Origin: JANXQG01 sp963824275
GTDB taxonomy: Bacteria > Planctomycetota > Planctomycetia > Pirellulales > Thermoguttaceae
Length of the DNA: 64,000 nucleotides
Assembly (NCBI GenBank): GCA_963824275.1
Contig: CAWGOT010000010.1
Span: forward strand, 248,001-312,000
Direction: 5' to 3'
A program made the translations under genes and the position numbers. The notes beneath the pieces are model-generated. The model worked only from the letters and a program-made list of their open reading frames with translations. It had not been told where the DNA came from and did no database searches. Shown here in pieces: positions 44,613 to 53,480 of this stretch (position 1 is its first letter; every line of letters starts with the position of its first letter).

Positions 44613-45776
44613 CTACTCCGAAAGCACCCTGTCGTAGACTCGCGCCACGTCGGATGCCATGCGGACGTCAGAGAAGCACTCGGCATGCCGCAGCAGGGCC
44701 CCGGAACCGAGCTCGTTCCAGGAGACCTCGCGGGAAACGAACCGCCCGATCGCCGCCGCCAGGGCGGTTGGATTCGAGGGCTCGACCAACAGGCCCTCGA
44801 CGCCGTCGCGGACGGCCTCGGGCACTCCGGGCACGGCACTGGCCACAACGGGCAGCCCGGCGGACATCGCTTCCAGCACGACCATCGGCAGGCCCTCGCC
44901 GAAGAGACTGGGAAGCACGAAGAGATCCATGTGCGCCAGCTCGCCGTCGATGTCTCGGGCGAAGCCGGCCCAATCGATTGTCGCGTCCAAGTTCAGTTGG
45001 CCGGCGAACTGCCTTATGTGGAATTCGTATTCTGGAGTCTCAAAACTGCCCACGGCGCGAAGCCGCACGGGCAGGCCGCGGCTGCGGAGCAGGGCCAGGG
45101 CTTCCAACAAGATTTCCAGGCCCTTCCGCGGCCGGAAGAGCGCGATCATGCCTAGCGTCCAATCGGGCTTGGCCGGATTGCGGGCCTGCACGGCGCGCCG
45201 TGCAGGCACGCCGTTGGGAACGACGTAGACGCCGAAGCCCTGCTGGCGAACGTAATTGCCCACGGCCTCCGAGACCGCGATCAGGGCCTTCGCCCGGCCC
45301 AGCACCGTTCGCTCGGCCAGGCAGTTGATCCAATTCCGCACGCGGTTCGTCGTATCGCAGGTCGTAGGGCTATGGACGTGATGCACCAGCGGAACGCCGG
45401 CCAGCATCGATGCCACGCGGCCGACAACCGCCGAACGGGCCGTATGGGTGTGAATCAGGCGATAGCCCTCGGCGCGGATGATGTCGGCCAATTGCCAGGC
45501 GGGCGAGAGGTCGAGGCGGTGCTTCATGGCCAAGTCGTAGAGCGGCGCGTCGGAGCACTTTCGCGTGGCGGCGAACTGGCCGCGCTTGAGGCAGGCAAAT
45601 CCGGCCCGGTAGCCGAACTTGCCGAGTTGCTGGCCCAGCAGGTCCTGCACACGCTCGGCCCCGGCGTAGTGTTCGCCGTTGATGACGTGCAGGACCGGCG
45701 TTGCGGCAACCGCGGTGCCGGGCATCGGCGGTACGACTGCCACGGACGGGGTGACGAGGAGTTGCGACGTGGCCAT
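44613..45776 (-). CDS. Glycosyltransferase family 4 protein
   Basis: The 387-residue protein has two Rossmann-like domains: an acceptor domain (HVINGEHYAGAERVQDLLGQ, IHTHTARSAVVGRVAS) and the GT4 donor domain (GMIALFRPRKGLEILLEAL, DLFVLPSLFGEGLPMVVLEA with the E-x7-E pair, GLPVVASAVPGVPEAVRDG). It would transfer a sugar from a nucleotide donor to a surface polysaccharide precursor. The carbamoyltransferase/SxtJ/DUF5989/SGNH genes beyond it fit such a pathway. Confidence 0.9.
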   Translation of the reverse strand: MATSQLLVTPSVAVVPPMPGTAVAATPVLHVINGEHYAGAERVQDLLGQQLGKFGYRAGFACLKRGQFAATRKCSDAPLYDLAMKHRLDLSPAWQLADIIRAEGYRLIHTHTARSAVVGRVASMLAGVPLVHHVHSPTTCDTTNRVRNWINCLAERTVLGRAKALIAVSEAVGNYVRQQGFGVYVVPNGVPARRAVQARNPAKPDWTLGMIALFRPRKGLEILLEALALLRSRGLPVRLRAVGSFETPEYEFHIRQFAGQLNLDATIDWAGFARDIDGELAHMDLFVLPSLFGEGLPMVVLEAMSAGLPVVASAVPGVPEAVRDGVEGLLVEPSNPTALAAAIGRFVSREVSWNELGSGALLRHAECFSDVRMASDVARVYDRVLSE

Positions 45777-45926
45777 GCGCTGAAGTGGTTCTCTTGGCGT
45801 GGAGTGGATGGGCGGAAAACTCCGCGCCTAATGCATAGCTTATCGCTCGGCCGGCGGCGGGGAGAACCGCGTTTTTGCGCACGCGGGAGGGCACGACACG
45901 GCCGTTTGCATCGATTGTTACGGCCG

Positions 45927-46003
45927 GTAACCGTTCACCGGCTCCAAAGTAGCAGGCACACCCCGTGTGCCTGCTACTTTTCTTGCCCTCCGTGAACGGT
46001 TAC
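45927..46003. repeat. Nested palindrome before the DUF5989 gene
   Basis: Outer arms GTAACCGTTCAC (45927-45938) and GTGAACGGTTAC (45992-46003) enclose a second perfect palindrome, AAAGTAGCAGGCACAC-CCC-GTGTGCCTGCTACTTT (45946-45980). The 45777-46108 spacer otherwise holds no gene; it must carry the promoters of the divergent GT4 and DUF5989 genes. Confidence 0.88.
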
Positions 46004-46108
46004 GTGTTCGGAACGGGCCGCACTTTCATCCATGCGAAAATTGGTCTTGACCCTCATCCGCCGTTCGACTAAAGTCCGCCGAAACCATACCCTAGGAGGA
46101 CTTTCGTC

Positions 46109-46300
46109 ATGTCAACGAAGACCGATTTCGAAAAGGCGAGCGAAGCGAAACCGATGGGCATCGGCAGGGAATTCCTGCATTTCCTTGCCGAGAATAAGAA
46201 ATGGTGGCTGCTGCCGATCGTGCTCCTGCTGCTGACCTTCAGCCTGCTGGCCTTCTTCGCCACAACCGGCGCCGCGCCGTTCATCTACACGTTGTTCTAA
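46109..46300 (+). CDS. DUF5989 small membrane protein
   Basis: The 63-residue protein (GIGREFLHFLAENKKWWLLP, then IVLLLLTFSLLAFFATTGAA and PFIYTLF) has the conserved KKWWLLPI motif, one transmembrane helix and the PFIYTLF end of DUF5989. This family is found beside carbamoyltransferases and SxtJ in polysaccharide or exosortase-type clusters, as here. CCTAGGAGGA lies before the ATG. Confidence 0.88.
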   Translation: MSTKTDFEKASEAKPMGIGREFLHFLAENKKWWLLPIVLLLLTFSLLAFFATTGAAPFIYTLF

Positions 46301-46314
46301 ATTGGAGTGCCAAG

Positions 46315-47418
46315 ATGCGGAAAGCCGTCTACCGCCTGGGTGCGGGGTTGCTGGGGTTTTTGATCGCCTGTGCAATTGCCGAGGCGGGACTGCGGCTGGC
46401 GGGCTACGGTCGCTGCTCGGTCAATCCGATCGCCGGCTTCCACGAGTCGGACATGCTGGTTGGCTGGAAAGGCCGCCCGAATGTCTCAGGGCGTTTCTGC
46501 CGGCCTGAGTTCGACGCCACGGTCGCCCACAACGAGCTTGGCTTCCGCCGTCACGAGCACCAGAATCCGCCGGAGCAATGCCGGCACAAGGTGTTCGTGA
46601 TGGGCGATTCGTTTGCCTGGGGCTGGGGCGTGAGTCAAGGCAAGCCGTTCTCCGACCAGATGAACTGCCTGTTGCCGGAGTGCGACGTGGAGAATTTCGC
46701 CCTGGACGGCACGGGCACCGTGCAGCAATTCGCCATCTTCGGGGCCTACGTTCGCGGCCGCCTGTCGCCCGGAGACACGGTAGTGCTGGCCTTCTATAAT
46801 AACGATTTCACCGACAACATCACGGACGACGGCGGCACGAACCTCTTCGCCAAGATCGAGGACGGCCACATCGTCGAGGTTCCACCGAATCACCTGGCCT
46901 GCAGCCCTCTGAAGGCCATGCTCAAGGACAACTGCTGCCTGCTCAACCTCGTGGCGTATAGCTACGACTTGGCCGTCGCGATGCATCAGGCGAAGAAGAA
47001 CGCGGGAATGCTCAGCGGGGGAACGCCCTTGCCCGACGATTCGCCGGCGGTGGTGATTACGAAGGACTTCTTGGGCCGCTTCCAGAAGGCGTGCGAGGAG
47101 AAAGGGGCCCGCTTCGTATTGGTGTATGTTCCAGGCCAGGCGGAAATCGGCGAGGCCGTTCATCCCACGCCCGAATGGCTGCGGCGGGAAGAGACGGCCC
47201 GGCGGCTGCTCAACACCTGCACGAAGGCGTTGAACATCGAGACCATCGACCTCATGCCCGATTTTGTCGCGGCGCGGACATCGGGCCGCTTCCCCCGCCT
47301 GACCTTCGCCCAGGATCAGCACTGGAACGAGAACGGACATACCGTGGCGGCGGAGGTTATCGCACGTCATCTGTCCGATCTTTACGCCTTCCGCCCGGCG
47401 GCAGAATCGCTGCGGTAG
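46315..47418 (+). CDS. SGNH/GDSL-type hydrolase-like protein
   Basis: The 367-residue protein has an N-terminal membrane anchor (LGAGLLGFLIACAIAEAGLR) and an SGNH-like domain: block I FVMGDSFAWGWGV with the candidate nucleophile Ser, block-III-like AFYNNDFTDNI, and a C-terminal DQHWNENGH motif with candidate Asp and His. Such proteins add or remove acyl groups on polysaccharides. It starts 14 bases after DUF5989, so the two form an operon. Confidence 0.8.
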   Translation: MRKAVYRLGAGLLGFLIACAIAEAGLRLAGYGRCSVNPIAGFHESDMLVGWKGRPNVSGRFCRPEFDATVAHNELGFRRHEHQNPPEQCRHKVFVMGDSFAWGWGVSQGKPFSDQMNCLLPECDVENFALDGTGTVQQFAIFGAYVRGRLSPGDTVVLAFYNNDFTDNITDDGGTNLFAKIEDGHIVEVPPNHLACSPLKAMLKDNCCLLNLVAYSYDLAVAMHQAKKNAGMLSGGTPLPDDSPAVVITKDFLGRFQKACEEKGARFVLVYVPGQAEIGEAVHPTPEWLRREETARRLLNTCTKALNIETIDLMPDFVAARTSGRFPRLTFAQDQHWNENGHTVAAEVIARHLSDLYAFRPAAESLR

Positions 47419-47422
47419 AGCA

Positions 47423-47470
47423 GTAGGATAGGTTTTCAACCGGTTGGGACAGACTGCAAGTCTATCCTAC
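47423..47470. repeat. GTAGGATAG palindrome just after the SGNH gene
   Basis: GTAGGATAG and CTATCCTAC are exact inverted arms; the interior (GTTTTCAACCGGTTG, CAGACTGCAAGT) is a second imperfect palindrome. It starts five bases after the SGNH stop codon and may serve as a terminator between convergent genes. It is related to 22068-22149. Confidence 0.8.
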
Positions 47471-47509
47471 GGGTTCCGGCTGGCACATCTTGTCGCTACG
47501 CGACCAACT

Positions 47510-47917
47510 CTATGACTGCCGGAAGTAGCTGGCGGCGTCGCGGGGCTGCTTCTTCGGCAGCCAGTAGCTTGTGGCGTTGCGATCGATTCGCTTCGCCAGC
47601 GGATCGCGACCGATCAGGCGGAAGAACAGTCCCAAAGGGACGAAGACGCCGAAGAACATCACGGCCATCGTCACTTCATGCACGGCAATTCCAATCGGCA
47701 GGGCTAGCAGCGACATGCCGAGGAACAGCGGTTTGATGCCGCGCGGCCAGACCGCGGCAATGCCGGCCAGGCCCGCGCCGACCGCGGCCGCGATGAGAAT
47801 CGTCATAGGTCCACCGCGCCAGAGCCATGCCACCGTGGGCAAGGCCGCCAGGGCCGTCAGGCCGAATTGCCGGAGTTGCCGGTCCGTGGGGTTCCAGTTC
47901 ATGCTTATCAATTTCAT
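47510..47917 (-). CDS. SxtJ-family membrane protein
   Basis: The 135-residue protein (MNWNPTDRQLRQFGLTALAA) has three to four hydrophobic helices and MFFGVFVPLGLFFRLIGRDP, followed by the SxtJ ending SYWLPKKQPRDAASYFRQS. SxtJ proteins accompany carbamoyltransferases; their function is unknown. The start MKLISMNW at 47917 lies 20 bases after the carbamoyltransferase stop. Confidence 0.88.
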   Translation of the reverse strand: MKLISMNWNPTDRQLRQFGLTALAALPTVAWLWRGGPMTILIAAAVGAGLAGIAAVWPRGIKPLFLGMSLLALPIGIAVHEVTMAVMFFGVFVPLGLFFRLIGRDPLAKRIDRNATSYWLPKKQPRDAASYFRQS

Positions 47918-47936
47918 CGGCGTGCCGCGCTTGAGT

Positions 47937-49775
47937 TCAATCGAGTTGGAATTGGGCCAGGTGTTTTGCCCTCTCTGCCGCGCCGACCTTCTGCTTCTGC
48001 TCCTGCTTGTGCAAGACGTGGCGGCCGAGCACCAGCACGTCCATGTCGGTCGCCAGGAAGCAGCGGAGCGCGTCCTCCGGCGTGCAGACAATCGGTTCGC
48101 TCCGCACGTTGAAGCTGGTGTTGATCAGCACCGGGCAGCCCGTCTGCTCGTGGAAGCGGGTCAGCAGCTTGAAGAGCAGCGGATTCCGCTCGGCATCGAC
48201 CGTTTGCAGGCGGGCCGAGTAGTCGACGTGCGTCACGGCGGGGATCGATGAGCGGGCATGCCGCAAGCGGTCGATGCCGAACTCCTGCTCCTCGCCCGGC
48301 TTGGGCGGGATGCGGATTTCCTCGCGGACCGGCGCCACCAGGAGCATGTAGGGGCTGTCTTCGTAAGGCCGCACCTGGAACCAGCGGTCGGCCTGCTCGC
48401 GGAGCACGATCGGCGCGAAGGGCCGGAACGACTCGCGGAACTTAATTTTGAGGTTCATCACCGACTGCATCTTCTGGCTGCGGGCGTCGCCCAGGATGCT
48501 CCGCGCCCAGTGCCCGAGGGCCGAACTCCATCCGGCCCTGAAACCATCCCACGACCTTTTCCTCGGCCAGCATTCGCGAAACGTCGTCCACAAGTTGCTC
48601 CTCGCTGGCTGCCGTTTCGAAGACCGCGCCGGCGTTTTGCAGCGTTTCGGCGATCTCGTCGTCGGTGAAGGCGGGGCCGAGCAGCGAGCCCTGCTGCAGG
48701 TCGCGGCCGCCGGGCGACCGTGGCTTTTCCAGCAGTTGATGCCATATAAAGAGCGCCGTGCCCACGCGCCGCCCGCATCGCCCGCGGCGGGCTGGATCCA
48801 GAGGTTCTCGAACGGCCCTTCGCGGAGGATGCGGCCGTTGCCCACACAATTCAGCGCCACGCCGCCGGCCAGCACGAGGTTCTTCATGCCCGTGCGGCGG
48901 TGGACGTGCCGGGCCGTGCGAAGCATGACCTCTTCGGTGACGGCCTGGATCGAGGCCGCCAGGTCCATTTCCCGCTGCGTGAGCAGGCTCTCCGGTTTTC
49001 GCGGCGGACCGCCGAACAGGTCGTGGAACTTCTGCGAGGTCATCGTCAGCCCTTGGCAGTAATTGAAGTAGCTCATATCCATGCGGTAGGAGCCGTCTTC
49101 TTTCAGGTCCAGGAGCCGCTGGAGAATCAGGTCCTTGTAGATCGGCTGGCCGTAGGGCGCGAGGCCCATGACCTTGTATTCGCCGCTGTTGACGCGGAAG
49201 CCGGTGTAATAGGTAAATGCGGCGTACAGCAGGCCGAGGGAGTGCGGGAAGCGGATTTCATCGGTCAGTTCGATCCGGTTCCCGCGCCCCGTGCCGAAGC
49301 AGGTGGTCGACCACTCGCCCACGCCGTCGAAGGTAATGATCGCCGCCTCGTCGTAGGGCGACGGAAAAAAGGCGCTGGCGGCATGCGATTCGTGGTGGTC
49401 GGTGAAGACGTAGCGGCCGCGGTACCCCCCCTGCATGGCTTTCCGCATGACGGAGGGGAGGTGCAGCTTCTCTTTCAGCCACATCGGCACGGCTTGGCGG
49501 AACGAGCGGTAACCGGCCGGCGCCATGGCCAGATAGGTCTCCAGGAGCCGCTCAAACTTCGTGAGCGGCTTGTCATAGAAACCGACGAAGTCGAGCCCTT
49601 CGGGGCTGAGTCCGGCAGCCTTGAGGCAATAATCAACCGCCTTATGGGGGAAGCCGGAGTCCTGCTTCACGCGGGTGAAGCGTTCCTCTTGAGCGGCGGC
49701 GACAATTTGCCCGTCGATCACCAGCGCGGCGGCCGAATCGTGATAAAACGCGGAGATTCCGAGAATTGCAGTCAT
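47937..49775 (-). CDS. Carbamoyltransferase (NodU/CmcH type), two compensating frameshifts
   Basis: The N-terminal domain has ILGISAFYHDSAAALVIDGQ, AAAQEERFTRVKQDSGFP, TDHHESHAASAFFPSPYDEA and FDGVGEWST; the C-terminal domain has RESFRPFAPIVL and GCPVLINTSFNVRSEPIVCT. It transfers carbamoyl from carbamoyl phosphate, with ATP, to a sugar hydroxyl. Between about 48760 and 48510 the reading frame is displaced; the correct sequence there (ALGTALFIWHQLLEKPR-like, AEEKVVGWFQGRMEFGPRAL) is in another frame, so two opposite one-base errors are likely. The length (612 residues) is normal for the family. Confidence 0.88.
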   Translation of the reverse strand: MTAILGISAFYHDSAAALVIDGQIVAAAQEERFTRVKQDSGFPHKAVDYCLKAAGLSPEGLDFVGFYDKPLTKFERLLETYLAMAPAGYRSFRQAVPMWLKEKLHLPSVMRKAMQGGYRGRYVFTDHHESHAASAFFPSPYDEAAIITFDGVGEWSTTCFGTGRGNRIELTDEIRFPHSLGLLYAAFTYYTGFRVNSGEYKVMGLAPYGQPIYKDLILQRLLDLKEDGSYRMDMSYFNYCQGLTMTSQKFHDLFGGPPRKPESLLTQREMDLAASIQAVTEEVMLRTARHVHRRTGMKNLVLAGGVALNCVGNGRILREGPFENLWIQPAAGDAGGAWARRSLYGINCWKSHGRPAAATCSRARCSAPPSPTTRSPKRCKTPARSSKRQPARSNLWTTFRECWPRKRSWDGFRAGWSSALGHWARSILGDARSQKMQSVMNLKIKFRESFRPFAPIVLREQADRWFQVRPYEDSPYMLLVAPVREEIRIPPKPGEEQEFGIDRLRHARSSIPAVTHVDYSARLQTVDAERNPLLFKLLTRFHEQTGCPVLINTSFNVRSEPIVCTPEDALRCFLATDMDVLVLGRHVLHKQEQKQKVGAAERAKHLAQFQLD

Positions 49776-49885
49776 ACTCGGAAAACGTTATCAGATTGCC
49801 GCGGCCGAGTCAAGATCGGCATCGTCTGTGTCGGCATCGTCTGGCATTCAACTGGGTCTTCTCTGCGGCTAGCTACAACACACGG

Positions 49886-52418
49886 CTAAGAAAATGGAAA
49901 TGGGGAATTGGCGATCTTGCTTTCAGCCGCGTGGTCCTCGACAAACGACAGTGCGTAGATCAGTTGGACAATTACCCAAAAACTGCCAACGGCAACGGCA
50001 CCGTCAAAGACCATGAAGCCCATAAGCTGCCCGCCATCAGCCGTTATTCCGCTTCTGACGCCGACCAGCAGACGGCTTATGAATGACAATGCGAAGAACA
50101 AGATCGAGCCGCCGGCAAGGCAAGCCGTCACCACGGCGTCGAGCGTCCGGCCGTCGCTTAATCGTCGTCCCCAGGCGATGAGCGCCAATCCGCCGAGAAG
50201 CATGTCAAGCGTGTAGAACAATCCGATGACGCCGAGAAGTGAGCCGATACGACCTTGGGATTGCCATGTCAACAGGACAATCAGTGCCAGGCTGGAGATG
50301 GCCAACACCGTGCCGGTGCCCCAGGCGCATGTTCCCGCAGCCGCCAATGCGCGTTGGCGCTGGCCGCTTGCGATGCAGGGCTCGCGTACGCGGGCGGCAC
50401 CCCAAAGTGCGAGGACCGCCAGCGCAACGCAGAAAATGCCGGCGAAAGCGGCCGTCAATTGAACGAGCCACCAACCCGGCGGCGGTGGAAGTTCCGCGAC
50501 ACCGTGCAATTGCTGCCAGACCATTCTCGCCGGCTCGCGGATTCCGTCATCCTTCTGCCACACTGCGGCGCGGAGAGCTGCGCTGAAGCCGGGAACGCCT
50601 TCCAGCGGAATCGCGTTGTTGGAGCATTGCCGGGCAAGTGCCCTCCACGCCAGGACTGCTTCATCCCGCGAATCGGTTTGAACGCGCCTTGCCAAGACAC
50701 TGCACGCATCGCCGCGAGAGAGCAATTGCCCACGCGATTCGGCGAGGACAAGCATGGCCGCCATTCGCACGCGGGCGTCGGAATCATCGATCGCCGCAAC
50801 AATCGCCTGCGGCACACGGCCCTCGATTGCTTGACCGGAAAAGTGATTGAGCAAATCAAACTGGTCGCAGCGTCCTAGCATCCGCACCGCATCCACCCGC
50901 ACGTCGGGGTCAGTATCCGCGGCGCATTGCAGGGCGCCGACCACCAAGTCCTGTCGGAAAGCACCGCTGCCGAGACCTTTTTCCTGTCCCCAGACAATGA
51001 GATCGGCGCCACCCGCAATTTCCAGGGCCTTTTTTCGCTCGGCGCTTGAGCCTTTTGCCAGCGCTACCGCCCACACCCGCAATCCCGCACGTTGACCCTT
51101 GAGCAGGCTCTGCAGGTTGGCGACCGTCTCGCTGCTTGATTCGTGCAGCGCCTTCCATAGTGTTTCTCCCACGGACGTCTGATCGCTCTGAAGCGCGCGA
51201 CACACGCCGTCTCTCCCCACCGTCCATTTCGCTGAACCTAACGGATTTCCAAGCTCCGCGAGGTACAAATCAACGAGATCAAATCGGTCGCCGCGCATAT
51301 TGAGGACAAGCCGCAATGCCTCGGACCGAAGGGCTTGCGAGGTTTGCCGATCGCGGACGATTGCGGTCACCGCGCGTAGGAATGTTCCTTGCCATTCCTC
51401 TACCTCTATCGACGTGTGGAAGCTGTGGTGGACGCCCTTGATGGCCCGCTCGAGGGTCGCGGTCCAGGCGCGGAGTGCCTCCGCTCGCACATTGGCGTCC
51501 CGGTCGGCAGACTGCGTAAAGGCAAGGGCTCGCAAGATTTGTTCCCAGCACAGGTCACTTTTGCCAAGGATGGCAGCGGCCGCGGCCCGCTGCGCCGGAT
51601 CTGGATTGGACAGTTCCTTGAGCATCATCGCGACAGAGGTTTCTTGCTTCAGTCCGGTTCTCGCCAGGTAGTGCTGAATGCCATCGCGCAGATCGCTGTT
51701 GTGGTAAAACTGAATCATCGCGGATTCGATGCTTGGTGGTTCGTGGCCATGGTCGTGGAGGATGTAGGAAAGCGGTCTTGTGCCCGTACTTGGGCCATCG
51801 AGCAGCAGCGGGGAAAGAATCGCCCAATCCTCCTCCGTGAGGCATTCGTTTTGAAGATACAGGGTGCCGACGAGGCTGACGCCCTGGTCGTCGTCGAGAA
51901 GGGCGCACCGCACTTCATCGAGAGTGAGAACGTGGTAGTTTGCCAGCAATTCCAGGTTGACTCTCCGCCCCCAGGATGCCATCTTCGCGTCGGGTGGCGA
52001 AGTCCAGACGCTGCGCGCGTTCCACGTCGGCAAACACACTGTAAGTGTCAGAGGCGCGTGTGCGGGGAATCTCGCCTTTCGCGACCAGCGATTCCACGAC
52101 CTTGCGCTCCTGCGGCCCGATAACCACTAGCGCCTCGGCGATGCTGCGGGAAAGCGCGTTGCCCCGCTTCCCGGCAAGTTCGTGGAGCAAAACGGTCTCG
52201 GCGGTCCGCATGCGCTGGCCAAGCCATCGCATGTTCCCAAGGGCAGCCCGTGCCTCGCGTATGCCTTGATCGTCCGTACCTGACGCCTCCACTTTCTTGA
52301 GCAGACCAGCAAATAGATCGTCTTTTGCACGTTCGACAGCATCGTCGGCGGCCAGTGGGTTGGCAATCGAGTAAACCAGGAGCACACAAATAAGGGCTGC
52401 TTGACGGAGATCTCGCAT
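49886..52418 (-). CDS. HEAT-repeat membrane protein, one frameshift
   Basis: A signal peptide (LICVLLVYSIANPLAADD) and a helical N-terminal part (AVERAKDDLFAGLLKKVEAS, LGQRMRTAETVLLHELAGKR) run to about residue 145, where one base near 51970 moves the frame. The remaining 690 residues contain HEAT-like repeats (PAQRAAAAAILGKSDLCWEQ, DPDVRVDAVRMLGRCDQFDL, DSDARVRMAAMLVLAESRGQ) and four C-terminal membrane helices (VQLTAAFAGIFCVALAVLAL, LLGVIGLFYTLDMLLGGLAL, SILFFALSFISRLLVGV, AVAVGSFWVIVQLIYALSFV). It is likely a membrane-anchored binding protein; no known function. Confidence 0.72.
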
Positions 52419-52653
52419 AGGTTGTACTCGTTGGGTATGTGGCGTTTCTTGCTCGGCTGGAACTTAAACAACAATCAACTGTCCTTGTGAACTTCACGCC
52501 CGCTCGGCTTGGGCACGTCGCTGCGAAACGTCGCACTCAATGCTGCCGATTCTAAGGTGGTGTTAGGCGGAAATCAACCAGCGCCACTGCCAGCAGTCCG
52601 AGGATCCCCATCGGGCGAACGCTGAGTTGCGATAAACGTGTATACTGGGGTCC

Positions 52654-53286
52654 TCATTCCTCGCGGATCTCACCCACTTTCTTGCCCTTCTCCGCCGAAA
52701 GCGTACCCGTAACCTCCCGCGCGCGCCCTCCATACGCATATACCTCCAGCGTCTTGCCGCTTCCTGCTGCGCTCCAGCCGAACTTCATGGCATCTCCATC
52801 TCCCTTTTGTAGATCACGAAGGAAGGTCCGCTCCTCCCTGCGCACGATGAATGCCGTCGATTTCTTGGTTAAGTCGACAAGGCACTCGCCGCGGTCGGTC
52901 TGGATATCCGCTAGTCGCAAGAGTGAACCCTCGTTCGTCCCCGAATCGAGTGAGTAGACATCGATCTTGACTCGCCCACCAGAACTATACGGCAACGGCA
53001 TTACCTTTGCGCCTTCGGAGAACAAAATCGCCTCGAAATGTTCGAGTTTGGCGATCGGAGCAACCCGCGACAGGAATGTTACCTTTGCGTTGCCTTGAGA
53101 TGTTGCGATGTCCACAGCGTCCCACTTGTCCTTGTTGGGATCTTCCCAGCGGTACCATTTTCCCACAGCCGGTTTCCATCGCGGTGCGGGGGGCTCTTCG
53201 GAAAAGGCCGTCGCGCCGCCGGCAATTCCGGCGATCGCGATAAGTCCGGAAACGACTCCAAGGGACCGCGACAGTCCAACACGCAT
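52654..53286 (-). CDS. Secreted hypothetical protein
   Basis: The 210-residue protein has a signal peptide (VVSGLIAIAGIAGGATAFSE) followed by a beta-rich domain (PAVGKWYRWEDPNKDKWDAV, VKIDVYSLDSGTNEGSLLRL). I do not recognise the family. The 52419-52653 spacer between it and the HEAT protein holds no visible gene. Confidence 0.6.
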   Translation of the reverse strand: MRVGLSRSLGVVSGLIAIAGIAGGATAFSEEPPAPRWKPAVGKWYRWEDPNKDKWDAVDIATSQGNAKVTFLSRVAPIAKLEHFEAILFSEGAKVMPLPYSSGGRVKIDVYSLDSGTNEGSLLRLADIQTDRGECLVDLTKKSTAFIVRREERTFLRDLQKGDGDAMKFGWSAAGSGKTLEVYAYGGRAREVTGTLSAEKGKKVGEIREE

Positions 53287-53416
53287 GATTCGTTCCTCTA
53301 TACGACGAACACTGAGTCAATTTAGCAAAGCCACGTTGCGCGTGCAAGCTCCCGCGCCGGCTACGGGAAGTACCTTGATGGCGAATAGAGGAGGTCCGGC
53401 CTGAATGACCGAAAAT

Positions 53417-53480
53417 GGTGGGACTCGCTCCACTCGGCCCACCCTACGCGATCGGCTCACCCTACGCGTTCACCCTACGC
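53417..53480. repeat. CACCCTACGC repeats overlapping the FtsK stop codon
   Basis: Three copies of CACCCTACGC (near 53440, 53457 and 53470) follow GTGGGACTCGCTCCACTCGG, one arm of a GTAGGGTGGG-type element. On the minus strand the last copy reads GCGTAGGG, and its TAG is the stop codon of the ftsK frame. Confidence 0.75.
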
